Source: Tanytarsus gracilentus
Taxonomy: Eukaryota; Arthropoda; Insecta; Diptera; Chironomidae
Assembly (NCBI GenBank): GCA_038502055.1
Contig: JAXRKN010000044.1
Location: forward strand, 6,518,501-6,582,500
Reading direction: 5' to 3'
DNA: 64,000 bases
Position numbers and translations under genes: made by a program. Below the pieces are notes generated by a model, which was given only the letters and a program-made list of their open reading frames with translations, was not told the origin of the DNA and ran no database searches. Of this stretch, positions 27,424 to 39,075 are shown one piece after another. Numbering within the stretch: the stretch's first letter is position 1; every line of letters starts with the position of its first letter.

Positions 27424-30400
27424 CAATATTTCTTATCAATACAAATAAAATAATAATTCCACAATGTTATTTTAATTTAACCTCAATATAACCTTAATCA
27501 ATTATAAATGCATTACTTAGACATTTCTTGAGATTAAAATAATAAAAAAATGTGTTACAAAAATGAGTGCTGATTTTTTTAAAAGCGAATTCTGAATTTT
27601 TAAATTTTTTCGGCGCAATTCAAAATTATCGAATTTAATTTTAGTAGGCTTTAAAGAATTTTAATTACCCAAGTTTCACAACCTCTTTTGCAAATGATCT
27701 TCCTGAAAAATTTCCACTTCAGAAACTATCAATGAATTTTTTTCTCAATTCATGATGTAAATTACCTCAAAATAGCCATTTTACCGCGCTTTTCCGCAAT
27801 AATATTTCCACGCCAATAATTTAAATCGACCACAATAGCAGTGGTGATTGATTGATTGTAGTTGAAGTGTCATTATCAGAGTTGTGAATATGATGAAAAT
27901 TATCATGAAAAGTGCAATGAAGTGCTATTTAAAATTGATCAATTGATGAGTGCTTGTATGTGAATTACAATTAGAGAACTGGATAAATAAAATCATCGAT
28001 GCAATTACTCATTAAGTGTGTGCTTTGTGTCTGACTTTGGCAGGGTTGATGAAAATTTTTTTAAAAATTTTGTTTTTCGTTTTTTAATTTGTTTCATTTT
28101 AATTTTTGTGTTTCATTGAATTTGTTTCATTTTAAATTTTTATAATTTAACTTAACCTTTAACAACTCTGAAATTATCTGTAACAATTTCAGTTCTAACC
28201 TTTCATGTCTGCGTGTGCATTGGAATAATGAACTTCCTCACAAATTTTCTCGAACATCTGCAAAGTGATGAATTTTTCTCAAAGCGCTCCTAAAAAGGTC
28301 GAAAGTCCTCACATCTTTTTCTAGAGAAAATATTTTCGTTAGTCTCTGCATCGAAAATATTTTCATTAAATCTCAGTTAAGGACTTTTAAAAGCATCCTT
28401 TTACCTTTTCTCAAACAGTGTCATCATCGTCAATGTCGATATTTGGACTTGCGGCATAAAAGATCTCTTCTCTATCGGTCACATTAAAAAAATATCTTTT
28501 GTCGATATGATGAAAGTATCAAAATGAAGTGGAGACAAATTAAAAGATAACAAAGTCCTTGTTTCAGGACATTTTATTTAAAACAAAAACCATAAAAAGA
28601 TCTGAAATTCGAAAAATTAAATTTTTAAAATTCCAGTCAAAAAATTTATCCAACAAAAACGCTTTAAAATGACGTGATAAATCGATGTTGGCCAATTTGT
28701 GGTCGTAAATTTAATTACGCTCTTTTCCTCGTCCCTCTCTTTTCGTGTGCCCCATAAAATTCAAGTGCCTCATCAACACCATTCATTGAATGATGATAAT
28801 TTAATAAAGTCACTCTCATTCATTTATGGCGGCGGCAGCATCGAGCGGAAAGCAACGAAAACCGCTAATAAGATGTAAAACATGACACTCATGGATGTTC
28901 GCTAATGAGCAGGTTTGTCAGTCTCACTCAGAATAATGCCAGTAAAATTGTTAGCTGAAGACGGAAGGAAACTTTTTAAGTTTAGTTGTTGAAATTCAAA
29001 AGAGAACGTAATATATTACAGTGGAATGAAGTTGAACATGAAATATTTAGCTTTAAAAAATTGAATTAAAAAAAGAACAAAATGGAAAATGAAACACAGT
29101 CATTAATGTCCACACCTCGCAAAGTCTCATGGAAAACATCGAAGAAAGAATCGAAATGGCATAAAGCATAATGGAATAACGATGGCAACATTGTGATCAC
29201 ATGCATGGATGTTGGGTTGCCATCCAATTAAGATAATCATGCAGTGTACCATGGCATTTGACTTAATTAGGATAGCGAGAGAGAGCCAGAATCGCGCGGT
29301 GTGCGATTTTCTCATCTCGACTCTTTTTTTATCGCGAATGTGTATAAATTAATTAAAAAATTATTCGATCGACAATCGCGCTATATCGCAATTGACAATC
29401 GTTTGGGTTGAGCTGCGGGCAATTATGCGGGTGCTGCAATGTAAAATTTACAGACTGAAAAATATGAGAGAATTTAACAATTAAAGAGAGGAATTGAATT
29501 TAGTTTAAAAATATTTGTTCCACTTTCAACCGAGTTTCAATTTTTGTTTCATATTCAAAAAAAAATACATTGAATTCTTTTGTTTTTGAGGTTAACTTTA
29601 AGATTTTTTTAAAAATCATTTAAACTTTAAATTACCATCATAATTTTGCTTTCAATTGATTCCAATGAAATTGTTACAAAATTTACAAATAAATTAGCGA
29701 ATTTTTTCTTTTCATTCTCGCAGTGCATTTTTTGAGGGCATAGCATCACATCATCATCTGCAATTGAACAACCGCACACACAAAAAAAGGAGTGAGAGAG
29801 AGCGAAAAGGAAATCATTAAGCTCACATCTCGTGTGCTTCTCTCTCACTCCGGACGATGGGAAAAAGGAGATCGAAAATACGTGATAAAGTTTAATTAAA
29901 TTCCAATTTTCTGTTGATGTTGCCTCGGAACATAAAAATAATTTAATTAAATAAATTGCTGCTGCTTATCGATTTTCCCTCTCACTCACTCGGACTACAA
30001 CTTCGGAGATGTGCTCTCGATTTAATTTTTTTTGCACAATTCCTGTTGCTGCCTGACTGCTCGTTAGCTTTAATATGATTTGGATTGAGTGGAGCAATTA
30101 TTTAATGGCATTCTTGTGTGTGCTGCTTTGTCACTATCTCAGTTGTTGTTGTTTGGCTTTTTTAAGATTCTTCAAGTGAAAAAAGCTTCGAGTTATTTTT
30201 TTCCAAAGATGAATACCTTGCGTCGCAATTAAAAAAATTGAAATACAAAGCCTGATTGATGCCTTAGTGGTGATAAAAAAGAACCACAACTAAAATTGAT
30301 TAAAATCTTAAATGAAGAAAAAATCGTTTCATTCATTTTGCGACATATCCCCCGGTTTATAGTTAATTAAGCAACGAAACAAGAAGATCGAAGAGCAGAT

Positions 30401-32224
30401 GGCTTGTTTTCAATCTTAAGGACAAGAATCACAACAAAAAAGTTCGTGAAGAAGAATTTTAAAAAGATGATAAAAAATAATAAATTTCACAAACCAGACG
30501 AATTAAGTTAAATAATTCAAATTTGCTTCACTCCTCAAACCCTCCTAATATTTTTTTGGACAGAAATTCACACGTCCTGAGAACGAGTTGAAGCAACGCG
30601 AAGTGCATTCATAACAAATTACAGTAAAGAAAAAATTAAACATTGATAAATCCAACAAAAATTTTTTTCTCTGCACATTTTTTGCTTCTTTTTCCGCCAC
30701 ACAAATATCTTGTCGGTCGAAATCAGAAAAGGTACACATCGTGACTGCAATAATCGTGACTCTGCAACAATGAAGAAGTTGAAAGAAAAGTGAATAAATT
30801 TCTTAGCATCCATGCACTGCCTCGACTCACCTCAAAAATAAAACACAAAAATTCCTGGTTCAAGTGCTCAATGTAATAATAATAAAAGTCATAAATGGTT
30901 AAATGGTGAATGGCATAATGCTCTCATACGTGCATGTGAGTTTTTCATGAATAAAACAATTGAAAATAATTTCTCTCTCGCTTGAAATTGCAATTGTGAA
31001 TAAAAATAACACTTGAAGGAAATGTTTGAAAACAATTTTTTCCCCTTTTGCTTACCTCTCCGCAAAAATTGATAAAAATTACAAATTTACGAGTGCATAT
31101 TGAGACACTCACATGTAGTTACTGTGAGGGAACATAAAAATATCGATTGGCGAAATTGTGGCAGGTGTTCAGCGGCGACATAAAATAATAAAGCCTAAAA
31201 AGATTTCCTACAAATTTCTCGACTGTAAATTCAATTAATTGAAACGATTCAGTTTTTATTGTTTGTCAATTGTCATCAAATAAAACTTTTATGTTTACTG
31301 TCGAAAATAAATCAAAACGAATTGGTTTGATAAAATCGTTAACGGAATGAATTTTATGTTATTTGATTGTATTTTACAAAAATTAATGTTTTAAAAATTT
31401 TAAATTGTAAAAATCATTTAAATTTAAGGTTTTGGTTGAGTCAAACCTTTTTCCGTTTCACTTTCCATTCTGTTTCACTCACAAAAAATAAAATTACTAT
31501 TAATTTTTTAAAAATATTTTACTCATTTTTCACTGAATCAAAAAATCGTAAAAACAAGAAATTTTATCGAGCAATTTATGGCTCACAGCGTCGCGCATAA
31601 ATTATCAACAAAATGCCTTTTTAATTCGGTTATGGCTTTAATAATAATTATGTGTGAAGAGGAGTCGAAGATAAATCTGCAAATCGTTTTTCATTATTTA
31701 CAATTCCTAACGACGACGACGCGGCACTCGGTGGCATGCTCATGGAGCGAGAGCATAAAAGAGAAGGCACCGACGATGCACAGCGTGTTGTTGTTGCTGA
31801 TGACCATAATATGGATTGTGTACACGATGTAAAACACACATATCGATTTTCTGCTCGCTTTATGGTCAAATTTTGCATGCTTTTTTCCCTAACCGCCGCA
31901 ATGCACACGAGAAAACGCCAACTTTTTCCGTTACCATAGCTTCGAGGTGAATTTTTGCAGCGGTAAAAAGGCACATAGACGAAATTTTTTGTCATATAGG
32001 CCTGAAAGTCATTATCAGGTGCACGTCATCTTGCGATGAAAAAGGGATTTTTGATCCGTCGAAATAATATTATTCACACATCAGATATTCAAAAATTTCC
32101 ACAATCTGTTTACGTTTCTCTCCTTTCTTCTTGATTTGATAAATTTTTGGATTTAATGTGGGACCTCGAAAAATGAAACATATTGGAAAGTGGAACATAA
32201 ATTAAATATTATCAAAAAAAACAA

Positions 32225-32317
32225 AGATGGACAATTACATTGTTATCGAGTAAAAATTACATGAAATTAATTACATTTTCATACAAAATTCATGTAATTT
32301 TTTGTAACTGCCCATCT
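32225..32317. repeat. 93-bp MITE-like hairpin
   Basis: The left end AGATGGACAATTACA is mirrored on the right by TGTAACTGCCCATCT (two mismatches). An inner pair, AAAAATTACATGAA and TTCATGTAATTTTT, continues the fold, so nearly the whole segment is one imperfect palindrome. No clear target duplication was seen. Confidence 0.6.
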
Positions 32318-35098
32318 CTGTAAAAAAACATTAAAATTTTCAATTTAAAGTCCCATAATTTCGAATGACCACTTTCCTTCCTCATAAGCCGTCAGTTGGT
32401 CATCGAAAAGTTGAGAAAAGAAAAATTTTAGCATATAACATGATATCAAATCCCGATTATGCATGGGATGTCTATTGAATGGATTTATTTTCCAACATAA
32501 ACTCTCGAATATTTTATCATCCGACACATGAAGAATAGAAAATGTGTGCGGTTGAGGAACTTTTTATTATTAAATAATGGTAACAGATTGATGATATTTA
32601 GATGCGATTTTGATTTTGTCACACACAATTCATCAGCTCGTCGTTTGGCAGGACGTGAGGAAAGTTTTAAAAATAAATGTGAGGGAGGAGTTTGAAATAT
32701 TGTAGCTAGTTATATTTAAGACTTTATAAATTTAAATTTTACCCTCAAAAATTTTAGTTATTGGTGTGAAAATGGCAGCTTAAAATAGTTGCCATTATTT
32801 TTCATTGTTATTTCGCTTGCGGGAGCAATTTAACTATGTGCCTGGAATTAGCGAGAGGCATCTAGTCGGAAATTATTATTGCCATGCCTCATAATTACTT
32901 TTTTCAGCTCGGCTAGGCGATAAGCACATTTTAAATGATAATTTTTTCCAACGAGAAGAAATTTGTTAACATTTTATTACGAGTCGTTAAACTTTACACG
33001 TTTTGGAGTGTGGAAAGAATCGTGATTAAAGTTTTTTAATGAATTTCTAACTACCAATAGGTGCAAATTACCATTGTTAGTCATTAGCGAATTTTTTTAT
33101 TTCGTTACGAGATTTTTTATTAGCTTAAATTTTAAGTTTTATGATGTTTTAAAGTTTGATGGTTTCAGTAAAAATATTTGAGGAATTTTGTTTCATTTTC
33201 AATTCCGTTCTATTAAATTTAATGAGCTCTACAAATTTTGATGCTTCTTAAAAAATCTTTCAACTCCTTCTTTGAATCCACAACGACAAAGTGCCACATG
33301 TTGATGATGTTAATGATCATCAATTTACATGAACACATTAACAGCACATTAACCATCTGTGCAACGAGATGCAACAACGGGCAGGCAAAAAAAAAACAAA
33401 AAGAGAAGAGGAATTGGTTAAATAAAGTGACAGCACGAAATGCTCTCTTGCCGAAGAAGGTCATTAATTTAGCACACTGCAGCGTGAAAATATTCCACCG
33501 AAGAGAATTCCTACAGTTAATTAAAATCATGATTAAGAAATGCAAGAATTAATTTCCATACATTTCGAGTGCAAAAATGTGAGTTTCTTAAACAAAATTA
33601 TCTCGTAAGTGTTAAAGCGGTTTTCGGATGCAAGGGACGAACAATTAAAATATTTTTAACAAGTAATTTGAGCTTTTTAATTTTTAAAGCTTTCAAATTG
33701 AAATAAAAATTAATTAAAAAGTTTTTCCTTCCCTTGACTCTCAAAGGGGTCACTGGAGTTCTCCCTCGAAAATAAATTCCGAGTTTAATTACATGAGAAT
33801 CGTGGTCATTAAATAAAGACGATATAGCAACTCTCAGCGGAGAGAGAGCACTCGATTTTCAAGTGCAAATTTCGCACCTGCGATCATCTTCTTCATGCCA
33901 TTGAGCAGATCTCTCTCGATGATTCGCCATCCATTAAAAACAGCGACTTGAGAGAGTGAGAAGATTTTTCTTCTTCTTGACGTTTCGAAAAAATAAAGTA
34001 AAATTATAGGTTTCATGAGCAGAGTCGTGCCCCGAACCGCCAATGAGAGACGATTTAAGATAAAAGCGTGTTGCCCGTGTGAGAGAGAGTCGACTAGGGC
34101 CTCACTTAATTATATTGCGTGCATCTCATGTTGCACACGAGAGCAAAAGATATTTGAAATTTTTTGTCTGATGCCCTTTGGCAGGTCTGGCAGTTCAGCG
34201 AGGGAATGGAGAATGCAGGTCGAGTTTAAAGTTGATAATTGTAGTGGCTTTCAGTTGCAATTATCGTCCACCTCTGGCTAAGTTACTGACAGCTCACATC
34301 ACTCTATCATTACGCTTCCCTTGTTGGAGCCCTTCGATGATAAAATTTTTCAATGGGGTTTGTGCGTGTGACATGAACAATGTTTTTTGTATATTTTTAA
34401 AAAGGTTAAAAAATTACGGACATGCCTTACGAACACTCGCCAATTCTTCTCTTCATCTTCATCCCATACATGGCCATACACGATGATGATCATCACAAAG
34501 GAATGCGAGGATGGCAAAAAGTGCTTATTGTATGTGCGTAAATACAATAATTTGATGAAGGTGAAAAGATATTGAGAAAGAGGCAAAGAGAGATTTAAGA
34601 GATTCCTTAAAATTTTGCACACGAAGAAATTCCAAACAGTACAGATACACGCACATGTCGATAACAATTTAATGAACCATCCCGCAACGTTTTGTGGAGT
34701 GAAAAGTACTTTATCCGAAGAAAACCTCAGGGAAAATTACTTTTATCCATCCGAGGCAAAGGGTTGGTATACTTTTAGATATTTTCTTGTAAATTTTTAT
34801 AAAATTATATTTAAGATAAATTTATTTTTTGAAATTTTTTTACATGTAACCCTCCCTAGCATCTAACACACTTTTGCTCTCAACATAATAATGTCAATGA
34901 ATTTTCCACCACCCCTAACCTCACCTCCCATTTGTGCCCAATTCTATAATTATAGTAATCATCTCACAAAATTTCATTAGCTTAACGATTATGGCTTCAT
35001 CGTTCTTGTTCATTATAATAATAATGTTATAAGAGAGAGCCTATAGAAAGTCAGCACGTAACGTCTTTTGTGTTTTCCCTCCTTCTCCCTCGTGGCGT

Positions 35099-35121
35099 CT
35101 CTCTCTCTCTCTCTCTCTCTT
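35099..35121. repeat. CT/GA dinucleotide tract
   Basis: Uninterrupted CT repeat about 600 bp upstream of the eIF4A-like gene. Such tracts can bind GAGA-type factors in insects. That role here is only a possibility. Confidence 0.8.
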
Positions 35122-35725
35122 TCGTGACTATTGACAGCGATTAATTGTCTTATTTTTAGCTCAACTCCTGGTTGTTACCTTAATCTTTCACGTGTCATAA
35201 TTTAATAATGGAGCGACTCAAACATTATGAAGTCGTCAGTTGATGATGAGGTCGAAATTTATCAAATTAATGACTCAAGTTGATTGGTGTCCCTCGATTA
35301 TTTCCTCATTGAGTGATTGAGAAATATTTTGTAAATTAAGGAAAACACGCTTGAATTTTTTCATCACGACATGCAGAAAAAATTTAAAAAATTAGTGTCC
35401 ATCCCTTTATAAATTTATTTAATAGACCCACGAATTGAAAAATCGTCATCGATAAATTACGTGTCATTGCGAGTAAAATTGAGTGCAAAATCGAGTTCAA
35501 ATTCAGTTGATTGATGAGAACGAGTCAGTTTGAAAATTTTTGGGTGTTAAATTTTTGATTCTTGCATCGAAGCAACCTTTGGTATTTTTTTTCACAAGAA
35601 GAGAGCTTCATTAATTTTTTTATAATAGTCTGCTAAAAGCTTGTAGATGTGTGAAAATACTCACCATAAAAGTAAGAAATTTTCACAAAATTATTTGATC
35701 TTTTCCGTTAAATTTCTCAGACACG

Positions 35726-37205
35726 ATGAGTACAGCATCTTCAAGAGAGACTCGAAGTCTCGAGAATCAAGAACTTTTCGATCCTAAAATCATCATGGAA
35801 ACTAATGGCGTAATCGAATCAAATTGGGAAGAGTCAGTTGTCGATAGTTTTGGTGCCATGAACTTAAAAGACAAATTATTGCGAGGAATTTTTAGTATGT
35901 TTGACAAACCTTCAGCGATTCAACAAAAAGCAATTGTTCCGATCATTAGAGGACGCGATGTGATGATTCAAGCTCAGCGTTGTAAGTTGTTTCTTGTATG
36001 AAATTCAAATATCTAATTTATAGATTTAAATAACTAATTTTAATCCGTGGATTAAATTTAAAATTTGTTCCTTAGATTATTTTAATTTTAATCCGTGGAT
36101 TAAATTATTAATTTAACTCCGTGGATTAAATTTTATATTAAAATTTAAAAATAGTAAAAACGTTAAAATTTTAGCTACTGGAAAATCGATTGCGGCTTGT
36201 ATTGGAGTTCTCCAATTAATTAACGTGCATAAATACAAATGTCAAGCCATAATTCTGACATCCAGTAAGTCAAAAAATTATTTCTTTAATTTTATTTTCT
36301 CAAAACCTAATTTTTAAGCCCGCGCATCAGCTGAAAAAATCCAACTGACCCTCAAAAATATTGGCACGGTTATGGGAGCGAAATCTCACCTTTGCATCGG
36401 CGGCACAATCGAAAAAGAAGAAATGCGTAAACTCGAGCAAGGAGTTCATGTTGCAATTGGCATGGCTATGTGCATTCGAGACATGATTCAGAGAAAATTT
36501 ATCATCACAAGTGAAATTAAAGCTTTAATTCTCGATGAAGTTGACGAGCTTTTATCGATAGGTGCCAAAGATGACATCATGAATGTTTTTCTAAAGCTTC
36601 CAAAAGATCTTCAAGTTGTTGCGACATCAACGAATTTTAGTCCAGAGATGGCTGAACTTAACAAGCACCTGATGCGGAATCAAATTCAAATTACAGTGCG
36701 ACCAGCTGACATAAATGAGCTTAGAGATGTTCGCCAATTTTATTTCCTAATTAAACACGAACAACTTAAAGTTGCCGCACTTTGTGAACTTTATGACTCG
36801 TTGGGTTTCACTCAAGCTGTCGTATTTTGTAATTTTCGTCAAAAAGTTGCTCAATTAAGCGAAGAAATGACCGCAAAAAGCTTTACTGTGGCTGCGATTC
36901 ACGAGAAAATGGATCATCGATCGATTGAGATGGCACTAAAGCAATTTCGACTCGGCTCTGCAAGACTTTTAATCATAACTGATTTTATGGCTCGCCACAA
37001 GGATGTTCAGCAAATGACATTGGTCATAAATTATGACATACCACTCAAAAAAGAGGCTTACATTCATAGAGTAAAGAGATTTGGCAAGAAAGGAGTCGCA
37101 ATCACTTTCGTCACCGATGTCGATCGTGTCGCACTTCAAGAACTTCAAAATCATTATCACACGAACATCAGTCACATGCCGGAAAATATTAGTGATTATA
37201 TTTGA
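35726..37205 (+). CDS. Divergent eIF4A-like DEAD-box paralog with eroded helicase motifs
   Basis: Inferred exons 35726-35981, 36175-36264 and 36319-37205 give 410 residues (eIF4A is about 400). The whole eIF4A fold is recognisable: GVIESNWEE, the Q motif in KPSAIQQKAI, CIGGT, VVFCN, LVINYD and a C-terminal MPENISDYI. Key motifs have changed: Walker A AQSGTGKT is AQRSTGKS (83-90); PTREL is STRAS; TPGR is MAMC; DEAD is DEVD (188-191); SAT is TST; ARGID is ARHKD; motif VI HRIGRGGR is reduced to HRVKR. Loss of the arginines of motif VI and of TPGR/SAT makes ATP-driven unwinding unlikely, yet the frame is uninterrupted and the introns are clean. It may act as a regulator, or as a binder of RNA or of eIF4G. 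AATAAA lies at 37209-37214. A pseudogene in early decay is the alternative. Confidence 0.85.
36038..36130. repeat. Three copies of a TTTAATCC/GGATTAAA palindrome inside an intron
   Basis: TTTAATCCGTGGATTAAA occurs at 36038-36055 and 36087-36104, with a variant at 36112-36130. Each copy is palindromic except for the two central bases. They sit in intron 1 of the eIF4A-like gene, so each could form a small hairpin in the pre-mRNA. Confidence 0.75.
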
Positions 37206-38015
37206 GTGAATAAATTATTTTAAATTTCCCTGAAAAGGACAAAAAATTATTTATAAAAATTTAATTTCGCGAAAGTCACAAAAACTTTTCATGACGTGAA
37301 AAAATCATAAAATCACATTGATCGAATACTTACAGGAAAATGAAAAAAAGTTGAGGAATTTGTGTGTGCAAATCTAAATTGTAGACTAAAGAATGAGAAG
37401 AAGAGAAAAATCAATTTACCAAATTGAACTATATCATGTAATTTGGTTTTATTTTTGAGCACAATTCCACCAAAAATCACCATGAGAAAATTTTTCGGAG
37501 ATGTGCGGAGGAAAATTGAATGTGATACATGTTTGGCATCGTTCGACTGTGTGTGTGAGTGTGAGTGAGATCCATTTCACAAATTAATTCGAGTGAGGAC
37601 TGATTTACAAGTTTTTAATTTCGGTTATTGGAAAGAGAGAGAATTTGTAATGAAAATTGATTCCTACTTTTGCATATGACGAAGCGATAAAATAAAATTA
37701 GGTTTCTGTTGGGATTAGAGAGAAAATTTTGATTTTCGTAGCTAATTATGTTGATAGTTTTTTGGCAATTTTCGTAATTAATGTTTTTGTCAATCCACGC
37801 GCATGAGAAAGAAAGATTTTGATTCTGATAAGAGAAAACCGTTAAAAATTAAATTTCAAATTTTCAAACATTAAAAAATAAAAATTCGTTAAATTTGTAA
37901 ATTTTAAAATTACTTCAATCCAAAAAATTTAAATTTAAAATAACCTTTACAAATTTCAATTTTTTTAGATTTTTCCAAAAATCCTCAGTACCTCATAATT
38001 TCGTTTTGTTGCTTA
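37206..38015. other. Intergenic stretch
   Basis: It holds the poly(A) signal of the eIF4A-like gene (37209-37214) and A/T-rich sequence. Nothing else is recognisable. Confidence 0.6.
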
Positions 38016-38053
38016 TTTTTTTTTTTTTTTTTTTTTTATATCCAGATTTTATT
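38016..38053 (-). terminator. Poly(A) tail and AATAAA of a retroposed transcript
   Basis: A run of 22 T on the plus strand (38016-38037) is a poly(A) tract on the minus strand. AATAAA (38048-38053, minus) lies about 10 bases before it and about 80 bases after the stop codon of the minus-strand ORF. This order of ORF, signal and A-tract is what a reverse-transcribed mRNA or LINE leaves in the genome. No target-site duplication was found. Confidence 0.75.
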
Positions 38054-38136
38054 TACTGTGTAAGCAAAGCTTGTGTACAGTTTTATAAAAGCTAAATTTA
38101 ACCAAGAGAATAGTACATTACATTTTTGAATAAAGT

Positions 38137-39075
38137 TTAGCTGCAAAATTGTTGAGATCTTTTGTTGATATCCTTTACTGCTTGCTGTATATCGTTGCAA
38201 TATGCCCTCAATAAATCCACTAATTCTTGTTTTTGTCTTCTTTCTATTTCCTCAACAAGTTTCGTAATGTCGTCATTGCTCTCAATCTTATGAAATTCAC
38301 TACCGATATTGACCATTATTAAAGATTCTGGCGTATCATAAACGAAATTGAAGTGCGAGGGAACATACTTGCGAGCACTTTGAATGAGCTGAGTGTTGTA
38401 GCTTGTGAGTTTGTTTGCGATGAGAATCAATTTTCCACTGAGAGGGTGACTGTCTGGTAGATTTGCTATTTTGTTGACCAACAACGAGTTGCTTTTTTTC
38501 TTAATTTTTCTAAATTTACTCACAACTTCCGACTTAAGCATTTCTGATGAGAATTTCATTATAATGTTGGCTGATTTTCTATCTGCTGCTTTAGTTGCAA
38601 ATGCTTCAAATTGTGTATCCTGAATGTCAAGCTCGAGTGTAGTGAAGACCTTTTGGATGACCGATTTCATCATATCTCTATTTTCAATTATTTCTTGAGG
38701 TAAATTTTTCATGACTAAGCGATCATTTATTTTTGATTGATCCAGTGCATACGTCTTCTTCTTTATTTCTCTCACATCACTGTTTATCTCTCGACATACT
38801 GGCGATTCTCTCTCTAAGTTTTCGACTTTTTTTTCTAATGACTCTAATAATTCCATTATTGCTTCTTGTTTTGATTTCATGCACGCAACATTATCCTCAA
38901 TTGTTTCGATTTTTGACACTATCAGCTGAACACTCTTGACTAAATTCAAAAATAATTCCTCACTTATTGACCATGCTTCGCTTTTTTTATTTGTTGTTGT
39001 TGGAGTTTCGATACTATCTTTAGTGATTTGTGGTGAATCTGTTTGATCTCTTCTCTGTTCAGCTTCTTTCGTCAT
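38137..39075 (-). CDS. Retroelement-type ORF1/FP-domain protein, intronless
   Basis: A single uninterrupted frame of 312 codons. Residues 1-35 are polar; about 40-110 is heptad-rich and probably coiled coil (for example QEAIMELLESLEKKVENLER); 120-270 fits the LINE ORF1-like/baculovirus-FP-type fold, with NDRLVMKNLP at its start and LTSYNTQLIQSARK near its end, a pattern common in ORF1 proteins of CR1/jockey-type elements. These proteins bind RNA and form oligomers. No reverse transcriptase or endonuclease frame accompanies it, and the 3' side has AATAAA plus a 22-A tail, so it is either a truncated element or a retrocopy of a domesticated gene. The frame has no stop or frameshift, which suggests that it is recent or selected. 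The family assignment is from pattern memory only. Confidence 0.65.
   Translation of the reverse strand: MTKEAEQRRDQTDSPQITKDSIETPTTTNKKSEAWSISEELFLNLVKSVQLIVSKIETIEDNVACMKSKQEAIMELLESLEKKVENLERESPVCREINSDVREIKKKTYALDQSKINDRLVMKNLPQEIIENRDMMKSVIQKVFTTLELDIQDTQFEAFATKAADRKSANIIMKFSSEMLKSEVVSKFRKIKKKSNSLLVNKIANLPDSHPLSGKLILIANKLTSYNTQLIQSARKYVPSHFNFVYDTPESLIMVNIGSEFHKIESNDDITKLVEEIERRQKQELVDLLRAYCNDIQQAVKDINKRSQQFCS

Larger units (their letters stand above)
27424..35725. other. 8.3-kb stretch without a recognised gene
   Basis: AT-rich sequence with no supported exon. It includes a nested hairpin at 28312-28387 (AAAGTCCT mirrored by AGGACTTT around two GAAAATATTTTC palindromes), several copies of the dispersed GTTTCAYTTTCCA motif (29075, 31455, 32173, 33190), a MITE-like hairpin at 32225-32317 and a CT tract at 35099-35121. 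GC is somewhat higher at 31570-31990 and 34000-34350, where open frames overlap on several frames, but none resembles a known protein. The last bases before 35726 (TTTCTCAG, then ACACG and the ATG) look like a 3' splice site, so the next gene may have a leader exon in this stretch. Confidence 0.55.

Noticed and set aside
31648..31995. 115-codon minus-strand frame overlapping plus-strand frames
   Set aside because: Ser/Cys-rich translation of a local GC-richer patch; opposing frames are equally open, so there is no sign of selection on one.
32345..32527. 60-codon minus-strand frame with protein-like composition
   Set aside because: It has balanced composition and an ATG, but no homolog came to mind, no partner exon was found and the length is within chance. 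It remains possible as a small protein.
33219..33552. Two long open frames on opposite strands over the same 330 bp
   Set aside because: Neither resembles a protein; mirrored openness suggests base composition rather than coding.
34015..34667. Cluster of 62-105 codon frames on both strands
   Set aside because: All overlap in different frames and carry no domain signature.
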